The notes beneath the pieces were generated by a model. The model saw only the letters and a program-made list of their open reading frames with translations, had not been told where the DNA came from and ran no database searches. The translations under genes were made by a program, and so were the position numbers. A stretch of DNA of 64,000 bases, taken from Pseudomonas fortuita. GTDB taxonomy: Bacteria > Pseudomonadota > Gammaproteobacteria > Pseudomonadales > Pseudomonadaceae. Numbering within the stretch: the first letter of the stretch is position 1; every line of letters begins with the position of its first letter. The stretch is from contig NZ_CP114035.2 of NCBI RefSeq assembly GCF_026898135.2, positions 5,125,501 to 5,189,500 of the forward strand. The letters are read 5' to 3'. Positions 1 through 8,047 of the stretch are shown in pieces.

Positions 1-675
1 GTAGGCCTGGCCCAGCGCACGCTCGTCGGCGAACAACGCGCTGAGCAGTGCTTCGTTGAGGTTGTGCACGCTGGTGAAATCGACTTTGTTCAAACCGTTG
101 CCGATGATCGCCATGCGGCCTTTGCGCTGCATCTGCATCAGCCGCGGAAAAATGCTGGCATCGCCGGCACCGGTGACAAAGCGCGGGCGCAGCGCCAGTA
201 CTTCGAGGCCGAACTCCTGGGCCCCGAACACTTTTTGCTCGGCCAGGTGCTTGGTTTGCCCATAATGGTCGTGAAAACGGCGCGGCACTTGCTCTTCACG
301 GATGTCCAGGCGCGAACGGCCATTGAAATAGATCGAAGGCGACGACAGGTGCACCAGGCGCCGCACATGTTCCTTCAGGCAGCCCTCGACCACGTTTTCG
401 GTGACGACCACATTGCCTTGGTAGAAGTCCTGGTAGCGCCCCCAGTTGCCCACTGCGCCGGCGCAGTGCACCACCGCCTCAATGCCTTGGCACAGGCGGC
501 GGGCCAACTCGGGGTCGCCCAGGTCGCCAGGGATGAACTGGGCGCCGCGCTTGACCAGGTGCTCGACCCCTTCGGCGCGGCGGCCGCTGACCCGCACGTC
601 CAGGCCCTGCTCCAGGGCGTAGCGCGCAAAGCGCCCGCCAATGAAGCCACTCGCGCCGGTGACCAGAATTCGCAT
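1..675 (-). CDS. NAD-dependent epimerase/dehydratase, 3' end cut by window edge
   Basis: The first 225 codons of an extended short-chain dehydrogenase/epimerase run off the left edge of the window. The start reads MRILVTGASGFIGG, a Rossmann nucleotide-binding motif of the GxxGxxG type at residues 7-13. The catalytic pair is visible as YGQTK, with Tyr138 and Lys142. The family reduces or epimerises sugar-nucleotide or sterol-like substrates with NAD(P). The substrate cannot be told from this fragment. It is transcribed in the same direction as argP and lies 49 bp downstream of it. Confidence 0.88.
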   Translation of the reverse strand, partial: MRILVTGASGFIGGRFARYALEQGLDVRVSGRRAEGVEHLVKRGAQFIPGDLGDPELARRLCQGIEAVVHCAGAVGNWGRYQDFYQGNVVVTENVVEGCLKEHVRRLVHLSSPSIYFNGRSRLDIREEQVPRRFHDHYGQTKHLAEQKVFGAQEFGLEVLALRPRFVTGAGDASIFPRLMQMQRKGRMAIIGNGLNKVDFTSVHNLNEALLSALFADERALGQAY

Positions 676-724
676 GTAAGACTCCGTCTTGCCAGATTTC
701 AGATGCAACTGACGCCAGCCGTGG

Positions 725-1615
725 CTACAAGGGCACCAGCCATTGCCGTGCGGTGTGCCGCAGGTGGTCGGTCAGTTGCGCGAGCAATTGCCCGCCATTG
801 CGCCAATGATGCCAGTACAGCGGCACGTCGATGGGGGTATCGCTGCAGATTTCCACCAACTGCCCGTTGGCCAGTTGCTCACGGGCCTGCAATTCGGGCA
901 CCAGCCCCCAGCCCAGCCCGGCCTCAGTCATGCGCAGGAAGCCTTCGGATGACGGGCACAGGTGGTGCAGGAAACCATCCTCGATGCCCAGTGAGGCCAG
1001 ATAGCGATGCTGCAGGAAATCATCCGGGCCGTACACGATCGCCGGGGTGCGGGCCAGGCGGCTGGCGACAAAGCCTTGGGGGAAATGCCGCGCCATGAAC
1101 CCGGGGCTGGCCAATGCCCGGTAGCGCATGGCCCCCAGCAGCAGGCTTCGCGCCCCGGCTACCGGGCGTTCACTGCCACACAGGCAGGCCGCCACTTCGC
1201 CAGCACGCATGCGTTTCAGGCCCACTTCCTGGTCTTCTACGACCAGGTCGGTCAATACGTTCTGCTGCGCACAGAAGTTGCCCACCGCACCGGCCCACCA
1301 GGTGGCCAGGCTATCGGCGTTGAGCGCAATGCGCAGGCGTTCCGGCATGCCCTCCTCGTCCAGCGCCGGCACCTGGCGCTGCAAGTCACGTTCCAGCAGG
1401 CGCACCTGCTGCACATGGTTGAGCAACTGACGGCCGACTTCGGTTGGGCTGGGCGGCGCGGCACGCACCAGCACGGGCTGCCCGACCCGCGCTTCGAGCA
1501 GCTTGATGCGCTGGGAGATGGCCGACTGCGACAAGCCCAGCACTTGCGCGGCACGCTCGAAACCACCCTGTTCGATCACCGCCGCCAGGGCGGCCAGCAA
1601 CTTGTAGTCGAACAT
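725..1615 (-). CDS. argP: LysR-family regulator ArgP (IciA)
   Basis: This 296-residue LysR regulator has the usual length for ArgP. It has an N-terminal winged helix-turn-helix (residues about 3-60, with a recognition region around QSAISQRIKLLE) and a C-terminal effector-binding domain. The start at MFDYKLL is chosen over an upstream in-frame start because ArgP proteins begin here and the extra 35 residues have no family match. It is divergent from the arginine exporter argO with about 100 bp between them, which is the classic regulator-target arrangement. In E. coli, ArgP activates argO in response to arginine and is held inactive by lysine. The same role here is inferred from sequence and layout. 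Confidence 0.92.
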   Translation of the reverse strand: MFDYKLLAALAAVIEQGGFERAAQVLGLSQSAISQRIKLLEARVGQPVLVRAAPPSPTEVGRQLLNHVQQVRLLERDLQRQVPALDEEGMPERLRIALNADSLATWWAGAVGNFCAQQNVLTDLVVEDQEVGLKRMRAGEVAACLCGSERPVAGARSLLLGAMRYRALASPGFMARHFPQGFVASRLARTPAIVYGPDDFLQHRYLASLGIEDGFLHHLCPSSEGFLRMTEAGLGWGLVPELQAREQLANGQLVEICSDTPIDVPLYWHHWRNGGQLLAQLTDHLRHTARQWLVPL

Positions 1616-1718
1616 CGATTTTCCTAATGCCGGATCAGCTTTATTTGTTTTTCTTATACAGCGCAACCCACCACAATGGCCAGCATCTTTAAGGTTCCTT
1701 CTATATGGAGAGCACGCC

Positions 1719-2318
1719 ATGTGGCAAAGCTATCTCAACGGCATGCTGGTGGCCTTCGGCCTTATCATGGCCATTGGCGCACAGAACGCCTTCGTCCTCG
1801 CCCAGAGCCTGCGCCGTGAGCATCACTTGCCGGTAGCAGCATTGTGCATCGTCTGCGATGCCCTCCTGGTGGCTGCCGGGGTATTCGGCCTGGCCACGGT
1901 GCTGGCCCACAACCCGACCTTGCTGGCGGTGGCGCGTTGGGGCGGCGCCGTGTTCCTGGTCTGGTACGGCGCCAAGGCGCTGCGCAGCGCCTGTTCCAGC
2001 CAGAGCCTGAAGCATCAGCAGGGCCAGGGCGTACGCTCGCGCCGTGCCGTGCTGCTCAGTGCCCTGGCGGTGACGCTGCTGAACCCGCACGTCTACCTCG
2101 ATACGGTGTTGCTGATCGGTTCGCTGGGCGCCCAGCAGACTGAGCCTGGCGCCTATGTGGCCGGGGCGGCCAGTGCCTCGCTGCTGTGGTTCTCGACCCT
2201 GGCGATTGGCGCGGCCTGGCTGGCACCGTGGCTGGCACGGCCGGCGACCTGGCGCATGCTCGAGCTCATGGTGGCGGTGATGATGTTCGCAGTGGCGGCG
2301 CAACTGATCTTTTCCTGA
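1719..2318 (+). CDS. argO: LysE/ArgO-family basic amino acid exporter
   Basis: A 199-residue inner-membrane protein of the LysE/ArgO family with about six hydrophobic segments. Family signatures are the N-terminal GAQNAFVLAQSLRRE and the mid-protein ALAVTLLNPHVYLDT. It exports arginine (and perhaps lysine or toxic analogues). A TGGAG ribosome-binding site lies about 8 bp before the ATG. It is divergently transcribed from argP, its likely activator. Confidence 0.92.
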   Translation: MWQSYLNGMLVAFGLIMAIGAQNAFVLAQSLRREHHLPVAALCIVCDALLVAAGVFGLATVLAHNPTLLAVARWGGAVFLVWYGAKALRSACSSQSLKHQQGQGVRSRRAVLLSALAVTLLNPHVYLDTVLLIGSLGAQQTEPGAYVAGAASASLLWFSTLAIGAAWLAPWLARPATWRMLELMVAVMMFAVAAQLIFS

Positions 2319-2401
2319 ACAGACACCACCGGTCGGTATCGTGTAACCGCTCTGGAACCTCTATTCCCTATCTTTGTTGCGTGGTTATGCGCCGGGGCTG
2401 G

Positions 2402-2410
2402 TGCTATGAT
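2402..2410 (+). promoter_or_regulatory. Possible extended -10 promoter for sodB
   Basis: TGCTATGAT matches an extended -10 element (TGnTATGAT) about 105 bp before the sodB start. The -35 region is poor, which extended -10 promoters tolerate. Prediction only. Confidence 0.4.
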
Positions 2411-2514
2411 CGGCCCCTTGCGTCGCAAAGAGTACAAACTCGCCGACGCTCATAGGGCCGCCCGTGATCGGCCCTGCGCAAACCGCGAACTAGACCTGAA
2501 TCAGGAGATCCACC

Positions 2515-3111
2515 ATGGCTTTTGAATTGCCGCCGCTGCCGTACGCCCACGATGCCCTGCAGCCGCACATCTCCAAGGAAACCCTGGAGTTTCACCACGA
2601 CAAGCACCACAACACCTATGTCGTGAACCTGAACAACCTGGTCCCAGGCACCGAATTCGAAGGCAAGACCCTGGAAGAGATCGTCAAGAGCTCTTCGGGC
2701 GGCATCTTCAACAACGCCGCTCAGGTCTGGAACCACACCTTCTACTGGAACTGCCTGTCGCCAAACGGCGGCGGCCAGCCTACCGGTGCCCTGGCTGAGG
2801 CCATCAACACCGCTTTCGGTTCCTTCGACAAGTTCAAGGAAGAGTTCACCAAGACTTCGGTTGGCACCTTCGGTTCCGGCTGGGGCTGGCTGGTGAAGAA
2901 AGCTGACGGTTCCCTGGCCCTGGCCAGCACCATCGGCGCCGGCTGCCCGCTGACCAGCGGCGACACCCCGCTGCTGACCTGCGACGTCTGGGAACACGCC
3001 TACTACATCGACTACCGCAACCTGCGTCCGAAGTACGTCGAGGCGTTCTGGAACCTGGTCAACTGGGCCTTCGTTGCCGAGCAGTTCGAAGGCAAGACCT
3101 TCAAGGCCTGA
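2515..3111 (+). CDS. sodB: Iron superoxide dismutase SodB
   Basis: A 198-residue Fe-type superoxide dismutase that converts superoxide to oxygen and hydrogen peroxide in the cytoplasm. The four metal ligands are present: His27 (in [11 protein letters not shown]), His74 (in WNHTFYW), Asp157 and His161 (in [11 protein letters not shown]). Gln70, just before VWNHTF, is in the position diagnostic of the iron rather than the manganese enzyme. A GGAGA ribosome-binding site precedes the ATG, and a strong terminator follows within 20 bp, so it is probably transcribed alone. Confidence 0.98.
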   Translation: MAFELPPLPYAHDALQPHISKETLEFHHDKHHNTYVVNLNNLVPGTEFEGKTLEEIVKSSSGGIFNNAAQVWNHTFYWNCLSPNGGGQPTGALAEAINTAFGSFDKFKEEFTKTSVGTFGSGWGWLVKKADGSLALASTIGAGCPLTSGDTPLLTCDVWEHAYYIDYRNLRPKYVEAFWNLVNWAFVAEQFEGKTFKA

Positions 3112-3128
3112 GTCATCCAGCCTTGATC

Positions 3129-3158
3129 AAAAAACCCGGCCATGTGCCGGGTTTTTTT
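3129..3158 (+). terminator. Rho-independent terminator of sodB
   Basis: An inverted repeat AACCCGGC/GCCGGGTT with a 5-nt loop is followed by a run of T and preceded by a run of A. It lies directly after the sodB stop codon. Confidence 0.9.
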
Positions 3159-3276
3159 GTGCCTGAATCAGACGCGAAGAGGCCTGCACGGTTTTGCTTG
3201 CTCAGCCTGCATAGCGCGCTAACATCAAACCTCTGGAAGATTGACGCAGCGCACTCAAGTTGCGGGGTCAGGCAAC

Positions 3277-3311
3277 CGATACACTGCTCATGATCGGCCG
3301 ATAGTGTATCG
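3277..3311. promoter_or_regulatory. Nested inverted repeat upstream of bifA
   Basis: Perfect 9-bp arms CGATACACT (3277-3285) and AGTGTATCG (3303-3311) flank a second palindrome, ATCGGCCGAT (3293-3302). The element ends about 50 bp before the bifA start. It could be an operator or an RNA hairpin in the bifA leader. No regulator can be named from the sequence. Confidence 0.4.
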
Positions 3312-3361
3312 TCATCGTTGATGGCAAAATGATGCCATGCGCATGGATTAAGGAAACCCCA

Positions 3362-5416
3362 TTGAAGCTGGAATTGCGGAACAGCTTGTCGGTCAAGTTG
3401 CTCAGGGTCGTGCTGCTGTCGGCGTTGGCGGTTGGCGTCGTGCTCAGCTGTGCGCAAATTGTCTACGACACCTACAAGACCCGCCAGGCCGTGAACAACG
3501 ATGCCCAGCGCATCCTCGACATGTTCCGCGACCCCTCCACCCAGGCGGTATACAGCCTCGACCGCGAAATGGGCATGCAGGTGATGGAAGGCCTGTTCCA
3601 GGACGAATCGGTGCGCATGGCGTCCATCGGCCACCCCAACGAAACCATGCTGGCCGAAAAGTCCCGCCCGCTGCAGGACATGCCCATGCGCTGGCTGACC
3701 GACCCGATCCTCGGCCAGGAACGCACCTACACCACGCAACTGGTTGGCCGCGGCCCCTATAGCGAATACTACGGCGACCTGAGCATTACCCTCGACACCT
3801 CGTCCTACGGCGAAGACTTCCTGATCAACGCGGTGATCATCTTCATTTCCGGCGTACTGCGGGCCTTGGCCATGGGCCTGGTGTTGTACCTGGTCTACCA
3901 CTGGCTGCTGACCAAACCGCTGTCCAAGATCATCGAGCACCTCACCCAGATCAACCCCGACCGCCCGAGCCAGCACCAGATCCCGCTGCTCAAAGGCCAC
4001 GAGAAGAACGAACTGGGTCTCTGGGTCAACACGGCCAACCAGTTGCTGGCGTCGATCGAGCGCAACACTCACCTACGCCATGAAGCCGAAAACAGCCTGC
4101 AGCGCATGGCCCAGTACGATTTCCTCACAGGCCTGCCCAACCGCCAGCAACTGCAGCAGCAACTGGACAAGATCCTCGTCGATGGCGGTCGCCTGCAACA
4201 CCGTGTGGCAGTGTTGTGCGTGGGCCTGGACGATTTCAAGGGCATCAACGAACAGTTCAGCTACCAGGTTGGTGACCAACTGCTACTGGCCTTGGCCGAC
4301 CGCCTGCGCGCCCACAGCGGCCGCCTGGGCGCCCTGGCGCGGCTGGGTGGTGACCAGTTTGCCCTGGTACAGGCCAATATCGAGCAGCCCTACGAGGCGG
4401 CCGAACTGGCGCAGAGCATCCTCGACGACCTGGAAGTGCCGTTCGACCTCGACCACCACCAGCAGATCCGTCTGCGCGCCACCATCGGCATCACCCTGTT
4501 CCCCGAAGACGGCGACAGCACCGAGAAGCTGCTGCAGAAAGCCGAACAGACCATGACCCTGGCCAAGGCCCGTTCGCGCAACCGCTACCAGTTCTACATT
4601 GCCAGCGTCGACAGCGAGATGCGCCGCCGCCGCGAGCTGGAAAAGGACCTGCGCGAAGCCCTTCCGCGCAACCAGCTGTACCTTGTGTACCAACCACAGA
4701 TCAGCTACCGCGACCACCGTGTGGTCGGCGTCGAGGCGCTGCTGCGCTGGCAGCATCCAGAGCTGGGCATGGTGCCACCGGACCAGTTCATTCCGCTGGC
4801 CGAACAGAACGGCAGCATCATCAGCATTGGCGAATGGGTACTGGACCAGGCTTGCCGGCAACTGCGCGAATGGCACGACCAGGGCTTCAGCGAGCTGCGC
4901 ATGGCGGTCAACCTGTCCACCGTGCAGCTGCACCACAGTGAACTGCCACGGGTGGTCAACAACCTGCTGCAGGCCTACCGTCTGCCGCCACGCAGCCTGG
5001 AGCTGGAAGTCACCGAAACCGGCCTGATGGAAGACATCAGCACTGCCGCCCAGCACCTGCTGAGCCTGCGCCGCTCCGGGGCGCTGATTGCCATCGACGA
5101 CTTCGGCACCGGCTATTCGTCGCTCAGCTACCTGAAATCGCTGCCGCTGGACAAGATCAAGATCGACAAGAGCTTCGTCCAGGACCTGCTGGACGACGAT
5201 GACGACGCCACCATCGTTCGCGCCATCATCCAGCTGGGCAAGAGCCTGGGCATGCAGGTGATCGCCGAAGGCGTGGAAACCGCCGAACAGGAAACCTACA
5301 TCATTGCCCAAGGCTGCCACGAGGGCCAGGGCTATCACTACAGCAAGCCGCTGTCAGCCCGTGAACTGACCCACTTCCTCAAGCAGGCGCAGCGCAATCA
5401 GGTTTCGATGCTCTGA
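3362..5416 (+). CDS. bifA: BifA, membrane c-di-GMP phosphodiesterase (GGDEF-EAL)
   Basis: About 684 residues. There is an N-terminal transmembrane segment (about residues 10-32), a periplasmic domain, a second transmembrane helix (about 160-185), a GGDEF domain and an EAL domain. The GGDEF site is degenerate (GGDQF, residues 329-333), while the EAL domain keeps EALLR (458-462), DDFGTGYSS and the AEGVET region. It therefore probably degrades c-di-GMP, as P. aeruginosa BifA does, controlling biofilm and motility. The sodB neighbour is the same as in P. aeruginosa. The TTG start at 3362 is preferred because AGGAA lies 6 nt upstream. An ATG at 3329 would add 11 residues with no good ribosome-binding site. 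Confidence 0.93.
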   Translation: MKLELRNSLSVKLLRVVLLSALAVGVVLSCAQIVYDTYKTRQAVNNDAQRILDMFRDPSTQAVYSLDREMGMQVMEGLFQDESVRMASIGHPNETMLAEKSRPLQDMPMRWLTDPILGQERTYTTQLVGRGPYSEYYGDLSITLDTSSYGEDFLINAVIIFISGVLRALAMGLVLYLVYHWLLTKPLSKIIEHLTQINPDRPSQHQIPLLKGHEKNELGLWVNTANQLLASIERNTHLRHEAENSLQRMAQYDFLTGLPNRQQLQQQLDKILVDGGRLQHRVAVLCVGLDDFKGINEQFSYQVGDQLLLALADRLRAHSGRLGALARLGGDQFALVQANIEQPYEAAELAQSILDDLEVPFDLDHHQQIRLRATIGITLFPEDGDSTEKLLQKAEQTMTLAKARSRNRYQFYIASVDSEMRRRRELEKDLREALPRNQLYLVYQPQISYRDHRVVGVEALLRWQHPELGMVPPDQFIPLAEQNGSIISIGEWVLDQACRQLREWHDQGFSELRMAVNLSTVQLHHSELPRVVNNLLQAYRLPPRSLELEVTETGLMEDISTAAQHLLSLRRSGALIAIDDFGTGYSSLSYLKSLPLDKIKIDKSFVQDLLDDDDDATIVRAIIQLGKSLGMQVIAEGVETAEQETYIIAQGCHEGQGYHYSKPLSARELTHFLKQAQRNQVSML

Positions 5417-5480
5417 GCTGGCAGGCCTGGTTACAGGCTGTGACCCGCATTTACATGAATTGCGCGCCCGCCCCTTTACA

Positions 5481-5499
5481 GCAAATGCAAATCTTTCGC
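5481..5499. promoter_or_regulatory. Fur-box-like site upstream of the imelysin gene
   Basis: The 19-mer GCAAATGCAAATCTTTCGC matches the classical Fur consensus GATAATGATAATCATTATC at 12 of 19 positions, counted by hand. It lies about 75 bp before the imelysin start. Iron repression of this gene fits the family, but binding is a prediction. Confidence 0.5.
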
Positions 5500-5574
5500 A
5501 TGATGTTGCGCTTTCGCGTGCCACGGCGCACGGCCCACCCCTTGGTCCAACCACACGACGCAGGAAAACCAACA

Positions 5575-6912
5575 ATGATTCGAATGCCTCTGGCCTCCGC
5601 CAGTCTGCTGGCCATTGCCATCGCTCTCGCCGGTTGCGGTGAAGGCAAGGACGACAAAGCCGCCGCGCCGCAAGCTCAGGCACCTGCCGCCGCCAGCACC
5701 ACCGCTGCTGCGCCTGGGGCTGTTGACGAAGCCGCCGGCAAAGCCGTGGTCAAGCACTACGCCGAAATGGTCTACGCCGTGTACAGCGACTCGCTGAGCA
5801 CCGCCAAGACCCTGCAGAGCGCAGTCGATGCGTTCCTGGCCAAGCCCAACGACGAAACCCTGAAAGCCGCCAAGCAAGCCTGGGTCGCCGCGCGCGTACC
5901 GTACCTGCAGACCGAGGCCTTCCGCTTCGGTAACACCATCATCGACGACTGGGAAGGCCAGGTGAACGCCTGGCCGCTGGACGAAGGCCTGATCGACTAC
6001 GTCGACAAGAGCTACGAGCACGCCCTGGGCAACCCGGCTGCTGGTGCCAACATCATCGCCAACACCGAGATCCAGGTAGGCGAAGAGAAGGTCGACGTCA
6101 AGGACATTACCCCTGAAAAACTGGCCAGCCTGAACGAGCTGGCTGGCTCCGAGGCCAACGTTGCCACCGGCTATCACGCCATCGAGTTCCTGCTCTGGGG
6201 CCAGGACCTGAACGGTACCGGTCCAGGCGCTGGCAACCGCCCGGCGTCCGACTACCTGGAAGGCCAAGGCGCTACCGGTGGCCACAACGACCGCCGCCGT
6301 ACCTACCTGAAAGCGGTCACCGACCTGCTGGTCACCGACCTCGAAGAGATGGTCGGCAACTGGGCACCGAACGTGGCCGACAACTACCGCGCCAAGCTGG
6401 AAGCCGAGCCTGTCAACGACGGCCTGCGCAAGATGCTGTTCGGCATGGGCAGCCTGTCGCTGGGTGAACTGGCGGGTGAGCGCATGAAGGTTTCGCTGGA
6501 AGCCAACTCGCCGGAAGACGAGCAGGACTGCTTCAGCGACAACACTCACTACTCGCACTTCTACGACGCCAAGGGCATCCGCAATGTCTACCTGGGCGAG
6601 TACACCCGCCCGGACGGCACCAAGGTCAGCGGCCCGAGCCTGTCGTCGCTGGTGGCCAAAGCCGATCCTGCTGCCGACGCCACCCTGAAGGCCGACCTGG
6701 AAGCCACTGAAGCCAAGATCCAGGTGATGGTCGACCACGCCCTTAAAGGCGAGCACTACGACCAGTTGATTGCAGCTGACAATGCTGCCGGCAACCAGAT
6801 CGTGCGTGATGCCATCGCGGCCCTGGTCAAACAGACCGGCTCGATTGAACAGGCCGCTGGCAAGCTGGGCATTGCCAATCTGAACCCGGACACTGCGGAC
6901 CACGAGTTCTGA
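5575..6912 (+). CDS. Imelysin-family iron-regulated lipoprotein (IrpA/IcmP type)
   Basis: A 445-residue imelysin (peptidase M75-like) protein. It begins with a lipoprotein signal peptide (MIRMPLASASLLAIAIALAGCG, lipobox LAGC), so it is anchored in the periplasm or outer membrane. The imelysin GxHxxE signature is intact as GYHAIE (residues 199-204) followed by FLLWGQD. The P. aeruginosa relative at this locus was named IcmP, an insulin-cleaving metalloprotease. Other members look more like iron-binding proteins of EfeO type, so peptidase activity is uncertain. The start at 5575 is supported by AGGAAA upstream and by the signal peptide. A Fur-like box precedes it and a terminator follows. Confidence 0.9.
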   Translation: MIRMPLASASLLAIAIALAGCGEGKDDKAAAPQAQAPAAASTTAAAPGAVDEAAGKAVVKHYAEMVYAVYSDSLSTAKTLQSAVDAFLAKPNDETLKAAKQAWVAARVPYLQTEAFRFGNTIIDDWEGQVNAWPLDEGLIDYVDKSYEHALGNPAAGANIIANTEIQVGEEKVDVKDITPEKLASLNELAGSEANVATGYHAIEFLLWGQDLNGTGPGAGNRPASDYLEGQGATGGHNDRRRTYLKAVTDLLVTDLEEMVGNWAPNVADNYRAKLEAEPVNDGLRKMLFGMGSLSLGELAGERMKVSLEANSPEDEQDCFSDNTHYSHFYDAKGIRNVYLGEYTRPDGTKVSGPSLSSLVAKADPAADATLKADLEATEAKIQVMVDHALKGEHYDQLIAADNAAGNQIVRDAIAALVKQTGSIEQAAGKLGIANLNPDTADHEF

Positions 6913-6934
6913 TCCTGCTGTAGCGCCTCATCGC

Positions 6935-6964
6935 AAACGCCCGGCCTAGTGCCGGGCGTTTTCA
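6935..6964 (+). terminator. Terminator after the first imelysin gene
   Basis: A 10-bp inverted repeat AACGCCCGGC/GCCGGGCGTT with a 5-nt loop runs into TTTTC. It separates the imelysin gene from the two unrecognised genes that follow. Confidence 0.85.
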
Positions 6965-7054
6965 TTTGTAGGCCTGGTAAAGCGCTTCCTGCTGCCTGAG
7001 GTACACGCAAGTGCCCATCCTGTAGCCCTTCAAGCAACCCAAACAGGAGGCAAA

Positions 7055-7537
7055 GTGCTGCAGATTCTTGATGTCTGGGGCGAAGGCCGAATCGTCCAGC
7101 GTGTAAATGGGAGGAACCTTGTTACCGGATTCACCCATGCCTACAACCTGAACAAGGCGGGCCAGCTCATCTCCAACGGGCCGTTTACGGGTAGGCATAT
7201 TCCCAACCTGATTGTCGTATACGAATACGATGCTCCGGACTTTCCCCTCGACGATCACGCAGTCCCTCACGTAACGCTGATGGGCGCTCCGATCACCCAC
7301 CATGTGGCCGAGGAAATCTGCCGGGTCGTTGCTCGCCCCGGCAAGGTTTACCTGTACGACCCCAACGAAACCGACCGCAAAATGTTCGAGGCCGTTGCCT
7401 TCGCCCAGGGGCTGCAGCCAATGGGCCGCTTCGTGCCCGCTGAACTCGCGCCCCCTTTCAACGAGATCACCCTGCTCGCAGCCTACGTCTACCGCACCCC
7501 GACGGCCCCGTTGCCACGCCCGGAAATCCAACACTAG
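7055..7537 (+). CDS. Hypothetical protein, 160 aa, unknown function
   Basis: I do not recognise this protein. It starts with GTG behind a strong AGGAGG ribosome-binding site 4 nt upstream. No signal peptide or transmembrane helix is evident. The second half has a pattern vaguely like the late part of a Rossmann-fold methyltransferase (an EEICRVV helix, then ARPGKVYLYDP), but no SAM-binding motif is seen, so this is only a hint. The reading frame stays open for about 100 bp upstream of the GTG with no other start. It is 13 bp from the next gene and probably co-transcribed. The pair sits between two conserved iron-related genes and looks like an insertion. Confidence 0.65.
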   Translation: MLQILDVWGEGRIVQRVNGRNLVTGFTHAYNLNKAGQLISNGPFTGRHIPNLIVVYEYDAPDFPLDDHAVPHVTLMGAPITHHVAEEICRVVARPGKVYLYDPNETDRKMFEAVAFAQGLQPMGRFVPAELAPPFNEITLLAAYVYRTPTAPLPRPEIQH

Positions 7538-7550
7538 AAGGAAACGCCAA

Positions 7551-7937
7551 ATGGCCAGCCTCACCTACCTGCACTCCATCGCCAACAACACGCCCTATAC
7601 CCTGACCCTGATCGACGGTGAAAACCGCAGCCAGAGCCTGGCAATAGGCGCCCAGCAAGCATGGAATGGCTCGCTCGCCGTGCCCTGGATCGGCAAATCG
7701 AGTGAAAACCACAAGGCCTTGCGCTTGATCCTCGGCCCGAATGCCGAGACCAACATCTGGGTATTTCAGGATTACTGGCAGCCCGCGCACAAGGATGCAA
7801 TCAAGTGCCTCACCGCCTCATCCATGGAGTACGCCAGCGAAGAAGTCATCGAGGTCCCAGGCGACAACCGTGATGGCGGTAGCAAGAACCTGATCATCAG
7901 CCTGGTCAACAGAGAGTTCAAACTGTTGATGGCCTGA
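7551..7937 (+). CDS. Hypothetical protein, 128 aa, probable beta-rich fold
   Basis: A small soluble protein with no signal peptide or membrane segment. It begins MASLTYLHSIANNTPYTLTL and alternates hydrophobic and polar residues in a way that suggests a beta-sandwich, with a tryptophan-rich middle (WNGSLAVPW, NIWVFQDYW). AAGGAA lies 7 nt before the ATG. It follows the 160-aa gene by 13 bp and ends before the di-haem lipoprotein gene. Its role is unknown. A carbohydrate- or membrane-binding module or a partner of the upstream protein would fit, but neither is shown. Confidence 0.7.
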   Translation: MASLTYLHSIANNTPYTLTLIDGENRSQSLAIGAQQAWNGSLAVPWIGKSSENHKALRLILGPNAETNIWVFQDYWQPAHKDAIKCLTASSMEYASEEVIEVPGDNRDGGSKNLIISLVNREFKLLMA

Positions 7938-8047
7938 GCCCCCTCGGCAGCGACGATTTCATCAAGCAAACGCAAATTGCTCTTATTCAATGATCCTGGG
8001 CCTGCTAAGCTTGCACGCCGGTTTTTCGCTCACGCCCAGGATCCTTG

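Noticed and set aside
2186..2455. 89-codon frame overlapping argO and the sodB promoter
   Set aside because: It overlaps argO out of frame and runs through the sodB promoter region without any start signal.
6962..7564. 200-codon minus-strand frame over the unrecognised gene pair
   Set aside because: It opposes the plus-strand genes that have strong ribosome-binding sites, and its product has no signature.
7950..8047. Possible Fur box before the di-haem lipoprotein
   Set aside because: The best 19-mer alignment matched only about 8 positions, too weak to call.
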